A DNA stretch of 64,000 nt from Streptomyces sp. NBC_01276 (GTDB lineage Bacteria; Actinomycetota; Actinomycetes; Streptomycetales; Streptomycetaceae). Numbering within the stretch: the stretch's first letter is position 1; the number at the start of each line of letters is the position of its first letter. The stretch lies in contig NZ_CP108442.1 in NCBI RefSeq assembly GCF_041435355.1, positions 3,286,001-3,350,000 on the forward strand. Direction: 5' to 3'. The notes under the pieces were generated by a model. It was not told where the DNA came from. It saw only the letters and a program-made list of their open reading frames with translations, and did not search any database. Of this stretch, positions 52,672 through 59,370 are shown in pieces. The position numbers and the translations under genes were made by a program.

Positions 52672-53472
52672 TCACGCGCCGGTCTTCACGCGGGGCTCCG
52701 AGAGCAGTCCGAACACGGCTCCCTGATTGTCGGCGACGACCGCGATCCGCCCGTACGGCGTGTCGAACGGGTCGGCCGTGACGCGTCCGCCGAGCCGCTG
52801 GACGGTGGCGACGCTCTGGTCGCAGTCGGGGACGGCGAAGTAGGCGAGGAAGTGCGCCGGCATGATCTCCGGGAACGCGTCGGTGATCAGGGTGCGGCCG
52901 AGGACGGCCGTGTCGGAGCCGGGGGCGGCGCCGGGCGGGGACCAGACGCGGTAGGCGATGCCGGTCTCGGGGTCGTCCTGGTCCTCGGGGACGTAGCCGA
53001 AGACCTTGGCGTAGAAGGCGTCGACGGCCTCGCGGGCCCGGGTGTAGACCTCGGACCAGCAGTACGTGTACGGCTCCTGCTGGGCGTCGAAGCCGTGGTG
53101 GGTGCCGGGCTGCCAGAGGCCGAAGACGGCGCCGCCGGGGTCGGCGGCCATCGCGGCCGTGCCGTAGGGGCCCACGGGCTGGGGGTCCATGACCATCTGG
53201 CCGCCGGCGGCGCGGATGCGCTGGGCGCAGGCGTAGGCGTCGGTGGTGTACAGGTACACGCCCCACACGGTGGGCATGCGGCCGTCGGGCTTGGGGGCGA
53301 GGGCGGCGATGTTGCGGCCGCGGCTGTAGGCCTGGGTGTAGTGGCCGTACGCGGGTCCCGCGCTGTCGCCGAAGGTCCACCCGAAGAGCTCACCGTAGAA
53401 CCGCTTGCCCGCCTCGACGTCCGGGAGCGAGGCGTCGACCCAGCAGGGCGAGCCTTCCGCGAATGCGGCCAT
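52672..53472 (-). CDS. VOC family protein with two glyoxalase domains
   Basis: A 266-residue protein with two vicinal-oxygen-chelate modules, the first opening CWVDASLPDVEAGKRFYGELFGWTFGD and the second CWSEVYTRAREAVDAFYAKVFGYVPED. This two-module form is common in Streptomyces (hydrolase/antibiotic-binding relatives). ATG at 53472 with GGAAGGGAA upstream. The 294-bp gap after its start holds no gene. Confidence 0.88.
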   Translation of the reverse strand: MAAFAEGSPCWVDASLPDVEAGKRFYGELFGWTFGDSAGPAYGHYTQAYSRGRNIAALAPKPDGRMPTVWGVYLYTTDAYACAQRIRAAGGQMVMDPQPVGPYGTAAMAADPGGAVFGLWQPGTHHGFDAQQEPYTYCWSEVYTRAREAVDAFYAKVFGYVPEDQDDPETGIAYRVWSPPGAAPGSDTAVLGRTLITDAFPEIMPAHFLAYFAVPDCDQSVATVQRLGGRVTADPFDTPYGRIAVVADNQGAVFGLLSEPRVKTGA

Positions 53473-53758
53473 GGGGCGGATTCCCTTCCGTTGCCGGGAT
53501 CGTACTGTTTTCGTGCGTATCAGACATGATCCGCACGAAAACTTGTCCACAGCCTGTTGATAAGACTATTCGGGGGATACGCCACGATACGGGTGGAGCC
53601 GTACGGGCCGCACGCCCGGGTCCGGCCGCCCGCACCGGCGGACCACCTCGGCCGGAATTCGCCGCCCGGCGCTCCACCCGGGCACATCCCACCAGGTCGG
53701 CGGGTGCGTAACCCCATTTGCAGGCGGCCGAATAGCGCGCCGATCCCCCCTCGGTAAG

Positions 53759-53773
53759 CTGACGGCATGACAG
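53759..53773. promoter_or_regulatory. Degenerate CTGACG-type palindrome at the TetR start codon
   Basis: CTGACGGCATGACAG overlaps the ATG of the TetR gene. The left arm is perfect, the right arm (TGACAG) matches CGTCAG at four of six positions. If the TetR protein binds the CTGACGnnnCGTCAG sites, this could be its own weak operator. Confidence 0.35.
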
Positions 53774-54414
53774 GACAAGTACGCACCGTCGACGGGCGTG
53801 TCGCCGGCCGGCGCGGCCAGGCGACGCGGCAGAAGCTGCTCGACTGCCTCAGTGAGATGCTCAGCTCCTCGCCGTACCGCGACGTCAAAGTGATCGACGT
53901 CGCCCGCAAGGCCGGTACCTCCCCCGCGACCTTCTACCAGTACTTCCCGGACGTCGAAGGCGCCGTCCTGGAGATCGCCGAGGAAATGGCCACGGAGGGC
54001 GCGCAGTTGACCGCGCTCGTCGAGGGCCGCAACTGGGTCGGCAAGGCCGGCTGGGCGACCGCCGAGGAACTCGTCGAGGGATTCCTGGAGTTCTGGCGTC
54101 GCAACGACGCCATCCTGCGGGTGGTCGACCTGGGCGCGGCCGAGGGCGACAAGCGGTTCTACAAGATCCGCATGAAGATCCTGAACTCCGTCACCAACTC
54201 CCTCACGGAGTCGATGAAGGAGCTCCAGGCCAAGGGCAAGGTCGACAAGGACCTCAGCCCGGCGGCCATGGCGGGGTCACTGGTCGCAATGCTGGCCGCG
54301 GTCGCCTCGCACCAGAAGGGCTTCCAGACCTGGGGCGTCAAGCAGGCCGAACTCAGGCCCAACCTGGCGCTGCTCGTGCACCTGGGCATCACCGGGAAGA
54401 AGCCCACCAAGTGA
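53767..54414 (+). CDS. TetR family transcriptional regulator
   Basis: A 215-residue TetR regulator. The DNA-binding part is RRGQATRQKLLDCLSEMLSSSPYRDVKVIDVARKAGTSPATFYQYFPDVEGAVLEIAEEMA, with the recognition helix TSPATFYQYF; the C-terminal domain is helical with a large ligand pocket. It lies next to the acyl-CoA dehydrogenase/nitroreductase operon and thiolase that carry the CTGACGnnnCGTCAG sites, and is the only TetR gene in the window, which makes it the first candidate regulator for them. Binding is inferred, not shown. Confidence 0.9.
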   Translation: MTGQVRTVDGRVAGRRGQATRQKLLDCLSEMLSSSPYRDVKVIDVARKAGTSPATFYQYFPDVEGAVLEIAEEMATEGAQLTALVEGRNWVGKAGWATAEELVEGFLEFWRRNDAILRVVDLGAAEGDKRFYKIRMKILNSVTNSLTESMKELQAKGKVDKDLSPAAMAGSLVAMLAAVASHQKGFQTWGVKQAELRPNLALLVHLGITGKKPTK

Positions 54415-54441
54415 CGGCGGACCCTCACCGAGGGTCCGCCG
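54415..54441 (+). terminator. Strong hairpin terminator after the TetR gene
   Basis: CGGCGGACCCT and AGGGTCCGCCG form a perfect 11-bp stem around a 5-nt loop, right after the stop codon. Confidence 0.8.
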
Positions 54442-54451
54442 GCCTTGCCCG

Positions 54452-54568
54452 CCCGTCCTCCCCGTCCTCCCCGTCCTCCCCGTCCTCCCCGTCCTCCCCG
54501 TCCTCCCCGTCCTCCCCGTCCTCCCGGTTCTCCCCGTCCTCCCGGTTCTCCCGGTAATCCCCGTCCGC
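54452..54568. repeat. 9-bp tandem repeat (CCCGTCCTC), 13 units
   Basis: Nine exact CCCGTCCTC units and four variants fill the convergent gap between the TetR terminator and the nitroreductase stop codon. In some minus-strand frames this would give an EDG repeat, but no start, ribosome binding site or homologous protein supports coding. Slippage-prone. Confidence 0.9.
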
Positions 54569-54579
54569 GATCAGCGCCG

Positions 54580-55053
54580 TCAGCGCCGCTCCAGACGGAA
54601 CAGCCTGATCTCGCGCTCGATGCGCGCCTGGTACGTCGCGTACGGCGGCCAGAACCTCAGCACCGCCTGCCACGCCGCCGCGCGCTCGGCCCCCTCCAGC
54701 AGCCGCGCCCGCACGGCGATGTCCCGCCCCTGCCAGTTCACGTCCGCGTCCGGATGCCTGAGCAGGTTCCCGGTCCAGGCCGGGTGGCCGGGGCGGCCGA
54801 AGTTGGAGCCGATCAGCAGCCAGCTCACGCCTCCGTCCTCCGGCATGCACGCGAGCGGCGTGGTCCGTGGTTCACCCGTCTTCGCACCCTTCGCGGTGAG
54901 GATCACCCCGGGCAGCATCCGGGCGCTGAGCAGGACCTTTCCACGGGTCAGGCGGTGCACCGCCTTGTCCATGGCCGGGATGAAGTGGGGTGCGATCCTG
55001 GCGAACAGGAGGGTCGAGGAGACCTTCTGGATCAACTTGACGCCGGGAGCCAT
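54580..55053 (-). CDS. Deazaflavin (F420)-dependent nitroreductase-like protein
   Basis: A 157-residue protein of the Ddn split-beta-barrel family: ILTAKGAKTGEPRTTPLACMPEDGGVSWLLIGSNFGRPGHPAWTGNLLRHPDADVNW covers the motif that grips F420. It is translationally coupled to the upstream acyl-CoA dehydrogenase (TGATG overlap), so it should handle an intermediate of the same pathway with F420 as hydride donor. Confidence 0.88.
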   Translation of the reverse strand: MAPGVKLIQKVSSTLLFARIAPHFIPAMDKAVHRLTRGKVLLSARMLPGVILTAKGAKTGEPRTTPLACMPEDGGVSWLLIGSNFGRPGHPAWTGNLLRHPDADVNWQGRDIAVRARLLEGAERAAAWQAVLRFWPPYATYQARIEREIRLFRLERR

Positions 55054-56300
55054 CAGACGGCCACCTTTTCGTTGCCGGTCATGCCGGAGGTCGGGGTGAA
55101 GAGCCCGGACCGCTGCGCGGCGTGGGCGCGGAGCCGGTGGACGGGGCCGAAGAGCAGGTCGTCGGCTGCCGCCCGCTTGAAGTACAGGTGGGCGTCGTGC
55201 TCCCAGGTGAAGCCGATGCCGCCGTGCAACTGGACGGCCTCGCCCGCCGTGGCCCGCAGGGCCTCCAGGGCCTGGGCCAGGGCGAGCGCGCCCTGGTCCG
55301 GGTCCCATGCGGCGTAGTAGGCGGCGGAACGCGCCGCCTGGATCTGTACGTAGAGGTCGGCGAGGCGGTGCTTGACCGCCTGGAAGGAGCCGATGGGCCG
55401 GCCGAACTGCTCGCGCCGGCACACGTGCTCGACCGTACGGGCCAGCGCCCGGTCCGCCGCGCCGACCGCCTCGGCGGCCAGGACGGCGGCGGCGGTGCGT
55501 CCGGTGGCGGCGAGGGCGGGCAGCGGGTCGGCGTCTTCGTCGTCGCCGAGCAGTTCCGCCGGTACGTCGCGCAGTTGGACCCGGCCCTGGGGGCGGGTCT
55601 CGTCGAGGGTGGACTGCCGGGTGCGTACGAGGCCGGGCGCGTCCGCCCGCACCAGGAACAGCAGGGTCCGGCTGCGGGCGAAGCCTCCGGTGTGCGCGGC
55701 GACGAGCAGCAGGTCGGCGCTGTGACCGTCGAGCACCTGGGCGACCTCGCCGTAGAGCCGCCAGGCGGGGGCGGGGCCCGCGGGGCCGGCCGGTCCGGGG
55801 GCTCCCGGTGGGGCCGTCGTTGCGGCGCGCGCCTGGACCCCGCCGGCGCGGCCCCCGCCCGCCCAGTCGCCCGGGGCGTTCTCGCCGGTCAGCGCCAGGG
55901 CGGTGGCCAGGGCGGGGCCCGCGACCGCGAGCGCCGCCGTCCGCTCCCCCGCCGCGAGCGGGGGCAGCAGCGCGGCGCGCTGGGCCGGGGTGCCGAGGGC
56001 CGCGATCAGCGGGACGGCGAGCCCGGCGGTGGCGAGCAGGGGTGAGGGCAGCAGGGCGCGGCCGGTCTCCTCGCAGGCCAGGGCCAGGTCGGCGGGGGTG
56101 CAGCCGACGCCGCCGTACTCCTCGGCGACGGCGATGCCCGGCAGGCCGAGCTCCCGGGCGAGCCGCTGCCACAGCTCCCCGTCGTATCCGGTGTCGGTCC
56201 GGGCGGCGGCCTTGACCTCGTCGGGGCCGCAGCGTTTGCCCAGGATCTCGCGCAGGGTACGGCGTATCTCGTCCTGCTCCGCGGTGAAGGCGGCGTCCAT
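55053..56300 (-). CDS. Acyl-CoA dehydrogenase
   Basis: A 415-residue FAD-dependent dehydrogenase: AFTAEQDEIRRTLREIL, EEYGGVGCTPADLALACEETGRAL and REQFGRPIGSFQAVKHRLADLYVQIQAARSAAYYAAW are family cores, and LHGGIGFTWEHDAHLYFKRA near the C-terminus is the FAD-binding segment. The catalytic Glu of classical members is not clear. A Gly/Ala/Pro-rich loop near residues 150-180 interrupts the middle domain and may be disordered. It is first in an operon with the nitroreductase and is preceded by a CTGACG-type palindrome. Confidence 0.9.
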   Translation of the reverse strand: MDAAFTAEQDEIRRTLREILGKRCGPDEVKAAARTDTGYDGELWQRLARELGLPGIAVAEEYGGVGCTPADLALACEETGRALLPSPLLATAGLAVPLIAALGTPAQRAALLPPLAAGERTAALAVAGPALATALALTGENAPGDWAGGGRAGGVQARAATTAPPGAPGPAGPAGPAPAWRLYGEVAQVLDGHSADLLLVAAHTGGFARSRTLLFLVRADAPGLVRTRQSTLDETRPQGRVQLRDVPAELLGDDEDADPLPALAATGRTAAAVLAAEAVGAADRALARTVEHVCRREQFGRPIGSFQAVKHRLADLYVQIQAARSAAYYAAWDPDQGALALAQALEALRATAGEAVQLHGGIGFTWEHDAHLYFKRAAADDLLFGPVHRLRAHAAQRSGLFTPTSGMTGNEKVAV

Positions 56301-56349
56301 GGTCGGGCTCCTCCCGGGGGCGCCTCCCGGCGGTGACCGGGGGGCGTAT

Positions 56350-56364
56350 CTGACGGGGCGTCAT
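56350..56364. promoter_or_regulatory. CTGACGnnnCGTCAT palindrome (operator 7)
   Basis: CTGACGGGGCGTCAT, one mismatch from the perfect form, 50 bp upstream of the acyl-CoA dehydrogenase start. Confidence 0.6.
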
Positions 56365-56443
56365 GTTAGGGCGCCGGGATCGAGAAGCACAGGGGTCGGC
56401 CGGCCCGGACGCGGATCGGGCCGGACGGCACACGGTCTAGCAT

Positions 56444-56458
56444 CTGACGTACCGTCAG
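56444..56458. promoter_or_regulatory. Perfect CTGACGnnnCGTCAG palindrome (operator 8)
   Basis: CTGACGTACCGTCAG, extended symmetrically by AT on both sides, lies immediately before the thiolase start. Together with operator 7 it brackets a divergent promoter pair 80 bp apart. Confidence 0.75.
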
Positions 56459-56473
56459 ATGTACCGTCCCCCC

Positions 56474-57697
56474 ATGCCTGGACCCACATCCGGACCCGCC
56501 TCCGGCCCCCTGTCCCGCGCACCCGAACCCCGCCCCCGCCGCCGGGTCGCGGTGGCCGGCGTCGCGCTCTCGGAATGCGGCCGGGTCGACGGCCCGACCC
56601 CCTACGCCCTGCACGCGCAGGCCGCCCGGCGGGCACTGGCCGACTCCGGCCTGGACCGCTCCGTCATCGACGGCTTCGCCTCGGCCGGCCTGGGCACCCT
56701 GGCGCCCGTCGAGGTGGCCGAGTACCTGGGCCTGCGCCCCACCTGGGTGGACTCCACCTCGGTCGGCGGCTCGACCTGGGAGGTCATGGCCGCCCACGCG
56801 GCGGACGCCATCGCGGCGGGGCACGCCAACGCCGTGCTGCTGGTCTACGGATCCACCGCCCGCGCCGACATCAAGGCCCGCCGCCGCACCTCGAACCTCT
56901 CCTTCGGCGCCCGGGGGCCGCTCCAGTTCGAGGTCCCGTACGGCCACACGCTGATCTCCAAGTACGCGATGGCCGCGCGCCGCCACATGCACGAGTACGG
57001 GACGACCCTGGAGCAGCTCGCCTCGGTGGCCGTCCAGGCCCGCGCGAACGCGGCCACCAACCCGGACGCGATGTTCCGCACTCCGCTGACCGTGGACGAG
57101 GTCCTCTCCTCGGAGATGATCGCCGACCCCTTCACCAAGCTGCACTGCTGCATCCGCTCGGACGGCGGCTGCGCGGTGCTCCTGGTGGCGGAGGACCTGG
57201 TGCCCGACACGGCGAAGACCCCGGTGTGGGTGCTGGGCACGGGCACCTCCGTCTCGCACACCACGATGTCGGAGTGGGCGGACTTCACCGTCTCCCCGGC
57301 GGCCGTCGCGGGCCGGCTGGCCTTCGAACGGGCCGGCCTGACCCCGGCGGACGTGGACCTGGCGGAGATCTACGACGCCTTCACGTACATGACCCTGGTG
57401 ACCCTGGAGGACCTCGGCTTCTGCGCGAAGGGCGAGGGCGGGGCCTACGTGGAGAAGGGCCGCCTGCTGCGGGAGGGCGAGCTCCCCGTCAACACGGACG
57501 GGGGCGGACTGTCGGCCTGCCACCCGGGGATGCGCGGACTGTTCCTGCTGGTCGAAGCCGTACGCCAACTCCGCGGCGAAGCGGGCCCGGGCCGCCAGGT
57601 CACCAAGCCGGGCGGCCGACTGCCGGAGGTGGCCCTGGCGTCGGGCACGGGAGGCTGGTTCTGCTCCTCGGGCGCGGTGATCCTGGGGCGGGGGTAG
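56474..57697 (+). CDS. Thiolase/lipid-transfer-type protein (acetyl-CoA acetyltransferase family)
   Basis: A 407-residue thiolase-fold protein related to the one at 43625 (AEIYDAFTYMTLVTLEDLGFCAKGEGGAYV, GVALSECGRVDGPTPYALHAQAARRALADSGLD, NTDGGGLSACHPGM). The YDAFT and GFCAKGEG blocks match the Ltp-type branch. The start is uncertain: ATG at 56474 has no ribosome binding site, and 56459 overlaps the operator, so a leaderless mRNA may start here. Divergent from the acyl-CoA dehydrogenase operon and under operator 8. No DUF35 gene follows; a separate partner may be elsewhere. Confidence 0.85.
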   Translation: MPGPTSGPASGPLSRAPEPRPRRRVAVAGVALSECGRVDGPTPYALHAQAARRALADSGLDRSVIDGFASAGLGTLAPVEVAEYLGLRPTWVDSTSVGGSTWEVMAAHAADAIAAGHANAVLLVYGSTARADIKARRRTSNLSFGARGPLQFEVPYGHTLISKYAMAARRHMHEYGTTLEQLASVAVQARANAATNPDAMFRTPLTVDEVLSSEMIADPFTKLHCCIRSDGGCAVLLVAEDLVPDTAKTPVWVLGTGTSVSHTTMSEWADFTVSPAAVAGRLAFERAGLTPADVDLAEIYDAFTYMTLVTLEDLGFCAKGEGGAYVEKGRLLREGELPVNTDGGGLSACHPGMRGLFLLVEAVRQLRGEAGPGRQVTKPGGRLPEVALASGTGGWFCSSGAVILGRG

Positions 57698-57810
57698 GGG
57701 GCGGGGGTAGGGGGCGGGGGTAGGGGGCGGGGTCTGCCGGGGGGCCTGAGGGCTGGGTGGTCGGGGTCGGGGGTGGGCGGTGCGCCCTTGGTCCGGGTCT
57801 GGGGAGGGCT

Positions 57811-57954
57811 GGGGGCGTCCCGCCAGTCCACTGTCCTTCCGTGTCGGGACGGTCCCTCAAGGGCGCTCCTTCGTCGCGTCGCTTCGCGATGGCCTTCGGC
57901 CACCCTTGACCGACCGTCCCGCCACGGAATGCCAAAGACTGTCGGGAAGCCCCC
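57811..57954. repeat. Left-arm palindromic module of repeat copy 4
   Basis: Outer arms GGGGGCGTCCCGCCAGTC (57811-57828) and GACTGTCGGGAAGCCCCC (57937-57954), the same sequence as in copy 1. Confidence 0.85.
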
Positions 57955-58290
57955 AGGGAAACGGCCGGGAGGAAACCGAGGGCCTGGGGGCCAGTCAGAG
58001 ACGTACGGCCCCTACCCGCCTGGGCAGACCCGAGGCACGGGCCCCCTCGTTCTGATTCCGGGCCGGGTGTTGCCTGACCACCCCAAACGGCGACCAGACC
58101 GCCCGGCCATGCCTTCGGGACGGCACACGCGTCAGATCGCTACGCGCTTCTCTTGGCATAGCGTCTGCGACCCGTCTGGGGCTGGACATAGGCCGCCCAA
58201 GACGGTCGGTTGGCGGGCTTGTCGGGCGGCTGACGGCCGGCAGGCCATCACCCCCGCCCCCGAAGGGGCCTATCGATGTCCCCGGGTGTC

Positions 58291-58335
58291 CTGTCGGACT
58301 CTGAGGACGACAAAGTCGTCCTCAGAGTCCGACAG
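58291..58335. repeat. Perfect 21-bp central hairpin of repeat copy 4
   Basis: The perfect arms (58291-58311 and 58315-58335) start with CTGTCGGACTCTGAGG and flank an AAA loop. The core 16 bp are identical to the centre of copy 1; here the pairing extends five more bases. Confidence 0.9.
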
Positions 58336-58658
58336 GCAGCACCAGCGCCCCTCCGAAGCCCGCCCATCACCCCAAAAGGGACAAACGGCCCGCGCTCGCG
58401 TGAGAGATCGAGGCCCCCGGACCGTGGGCGGCTTATGTCCAGCCCCAGACGGCCGGCGGACGCAATGCCGTGCGAAGCGCGTAGCGATCCGGTGCGTGTG
58501 GGGCCCGCCGGGCGGTCTGGTCACCCTTTCGTGCGGCCTGGACGCCCCGGCCCGTGGGCCGATGGCCCTGCGGGCCCCGAATGCGGGACTGGGCGGAGAT
58601 GGCTCGCGCATCTCTGGGATGCCCGCCCCTCGAAGATCTCCCCGTGGACCGTTCTTTT

Positions 58659-58805
58659 GGGGGTTTCCCGGCAGTCTTTGGCATTCCGTGGCGGGACGGG
58701 CTGTCAAGGGTGGCCGAAGGCCATCGCGAAGCGACGCGACCGAAGGGAGCGCCCTTGACAGCCCGGCCCGACGCGGAAGGACGATGAGACTGACGGGAAA
58801 CCCCC
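58659..58805. repeat. Right-arm palindromic module of repeat copy 4
   Basis: GGGGGTTTCCCGGCAGTC (58659-58676) with GACTGACGGGAAACCCCC (58788-58805), as in copy 1. Confidence 0.85.
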
Positions 58806-58954
58806 AAACCCTCCCCGACACGGACCAGCCAAAGTCCCGCCGCCCCCCGACCCCGATCCCGTTCAGCCCCGGTGCCCGCCCCCACCCCTGCAACCACCCG
58901 CTCGAAATCCGCGTCCCCATCGTTGAACGTGTTCGAAACGATCTAGGGGGAGCC

Positions 58955-59196
58955 ATGCAAGAACCTCACCTCTCCACATCCCCCGGGCCGACGCCCGCCC
59001 CTGGCTCCGTTCCCTGCACGGCGACCGGCGCCACTCGTACTCGCGAGCTGGGTCCGACGGCATCTCCGAGTCGGCGGAGGGGCTCGCCCTCTCGATCGTT
59101 CCGCCTTCGTACGGCCGGATCGACGACGTCGACGTAAGCGTCCACTGGGAGGGGACGGACGGGGCCGTCGTCACGTTCGAGACGCACAACGGGTAG
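58955..59196 (+). pseudogene. Small frameshifted gene upstream of the STAND NTPase
   Basis: An ATG at 58955 with AGGGGGAG before it begins MQEPHLSTS, but the coherent protein sequence continues in another frame: ADARPWLRSLHGDRRHSY through to EGTDGAVVTFETHNG and TAG at 59194. The switch falls around the C-run ATCCCCCGGG near 58977. Either one base is missing or extra (mutation or sequencing error), or the gene is dead. The product would be about 78 residues, hydrophilic, unknown, and possibly a partner of the NTPase that follows. Confidence 0.5.
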
Positions 59197-59370
59197 GACG
59201 TGCAGGAGTGCGCCCCGGCGCGCGCCCGGCGCGCCGTCCGGTACCCGGGTCGGCGGTGTCTCGTTCTGGCCCCTTCGGTCGCCCCTCGTGCATCATTGAC
59301 GGCGGCTGCTTCTTCATCTGCGACCGAAGTCGTTCTGCTCCAACACACCTTCTGGCTGCGGAGGTTCGCG

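Larger units (their letters stand above)
57738..58871. repeat. 1.1-kb imperfect inverted-repeat element, copy 4 (full)
   Basis: Nearly identical to copy 1 (11485-12615) over its whole length, with the left arm, central hairpin (58296-58330, here 21-bp arms from 58291 to 58335) and right arm in the same order. It fills the 1.25-kb gap between the thiolase gene and a small gene upstream of the STAND NTPase. Open frames inside it are long only because of the GC content and run in the repeat-specific orientation; no coding role is supported. Confidence 0.9.

Noticed and set aside
54452..54568. CRISPR-like array
   Set aside because: Units are 9 bp with no spacers, so it is a plain tandem repeat.
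54425..54850. EDG-repeat protein on the minus strand at the 9-bp tandem repeat
   Set aside because: The frame overlaps the nitroreductase gene in another frame, has no start signal and only reflects translation of the tandem repeat.
21025..56458. KstR or KstR2 operator identity for the palindrome
   Set aside because: Those regulators bind different boxes as far as I know; the enzyme types are similar but the sequence is not.
57773..59137. A 454-codon open frame through repeat copy 4
   Set aside because: It has no ribosome binding site at a sensible start, reads through the inverted-repeat arms and changes composition along its length; similar frames occur in copy 1 in both directions.
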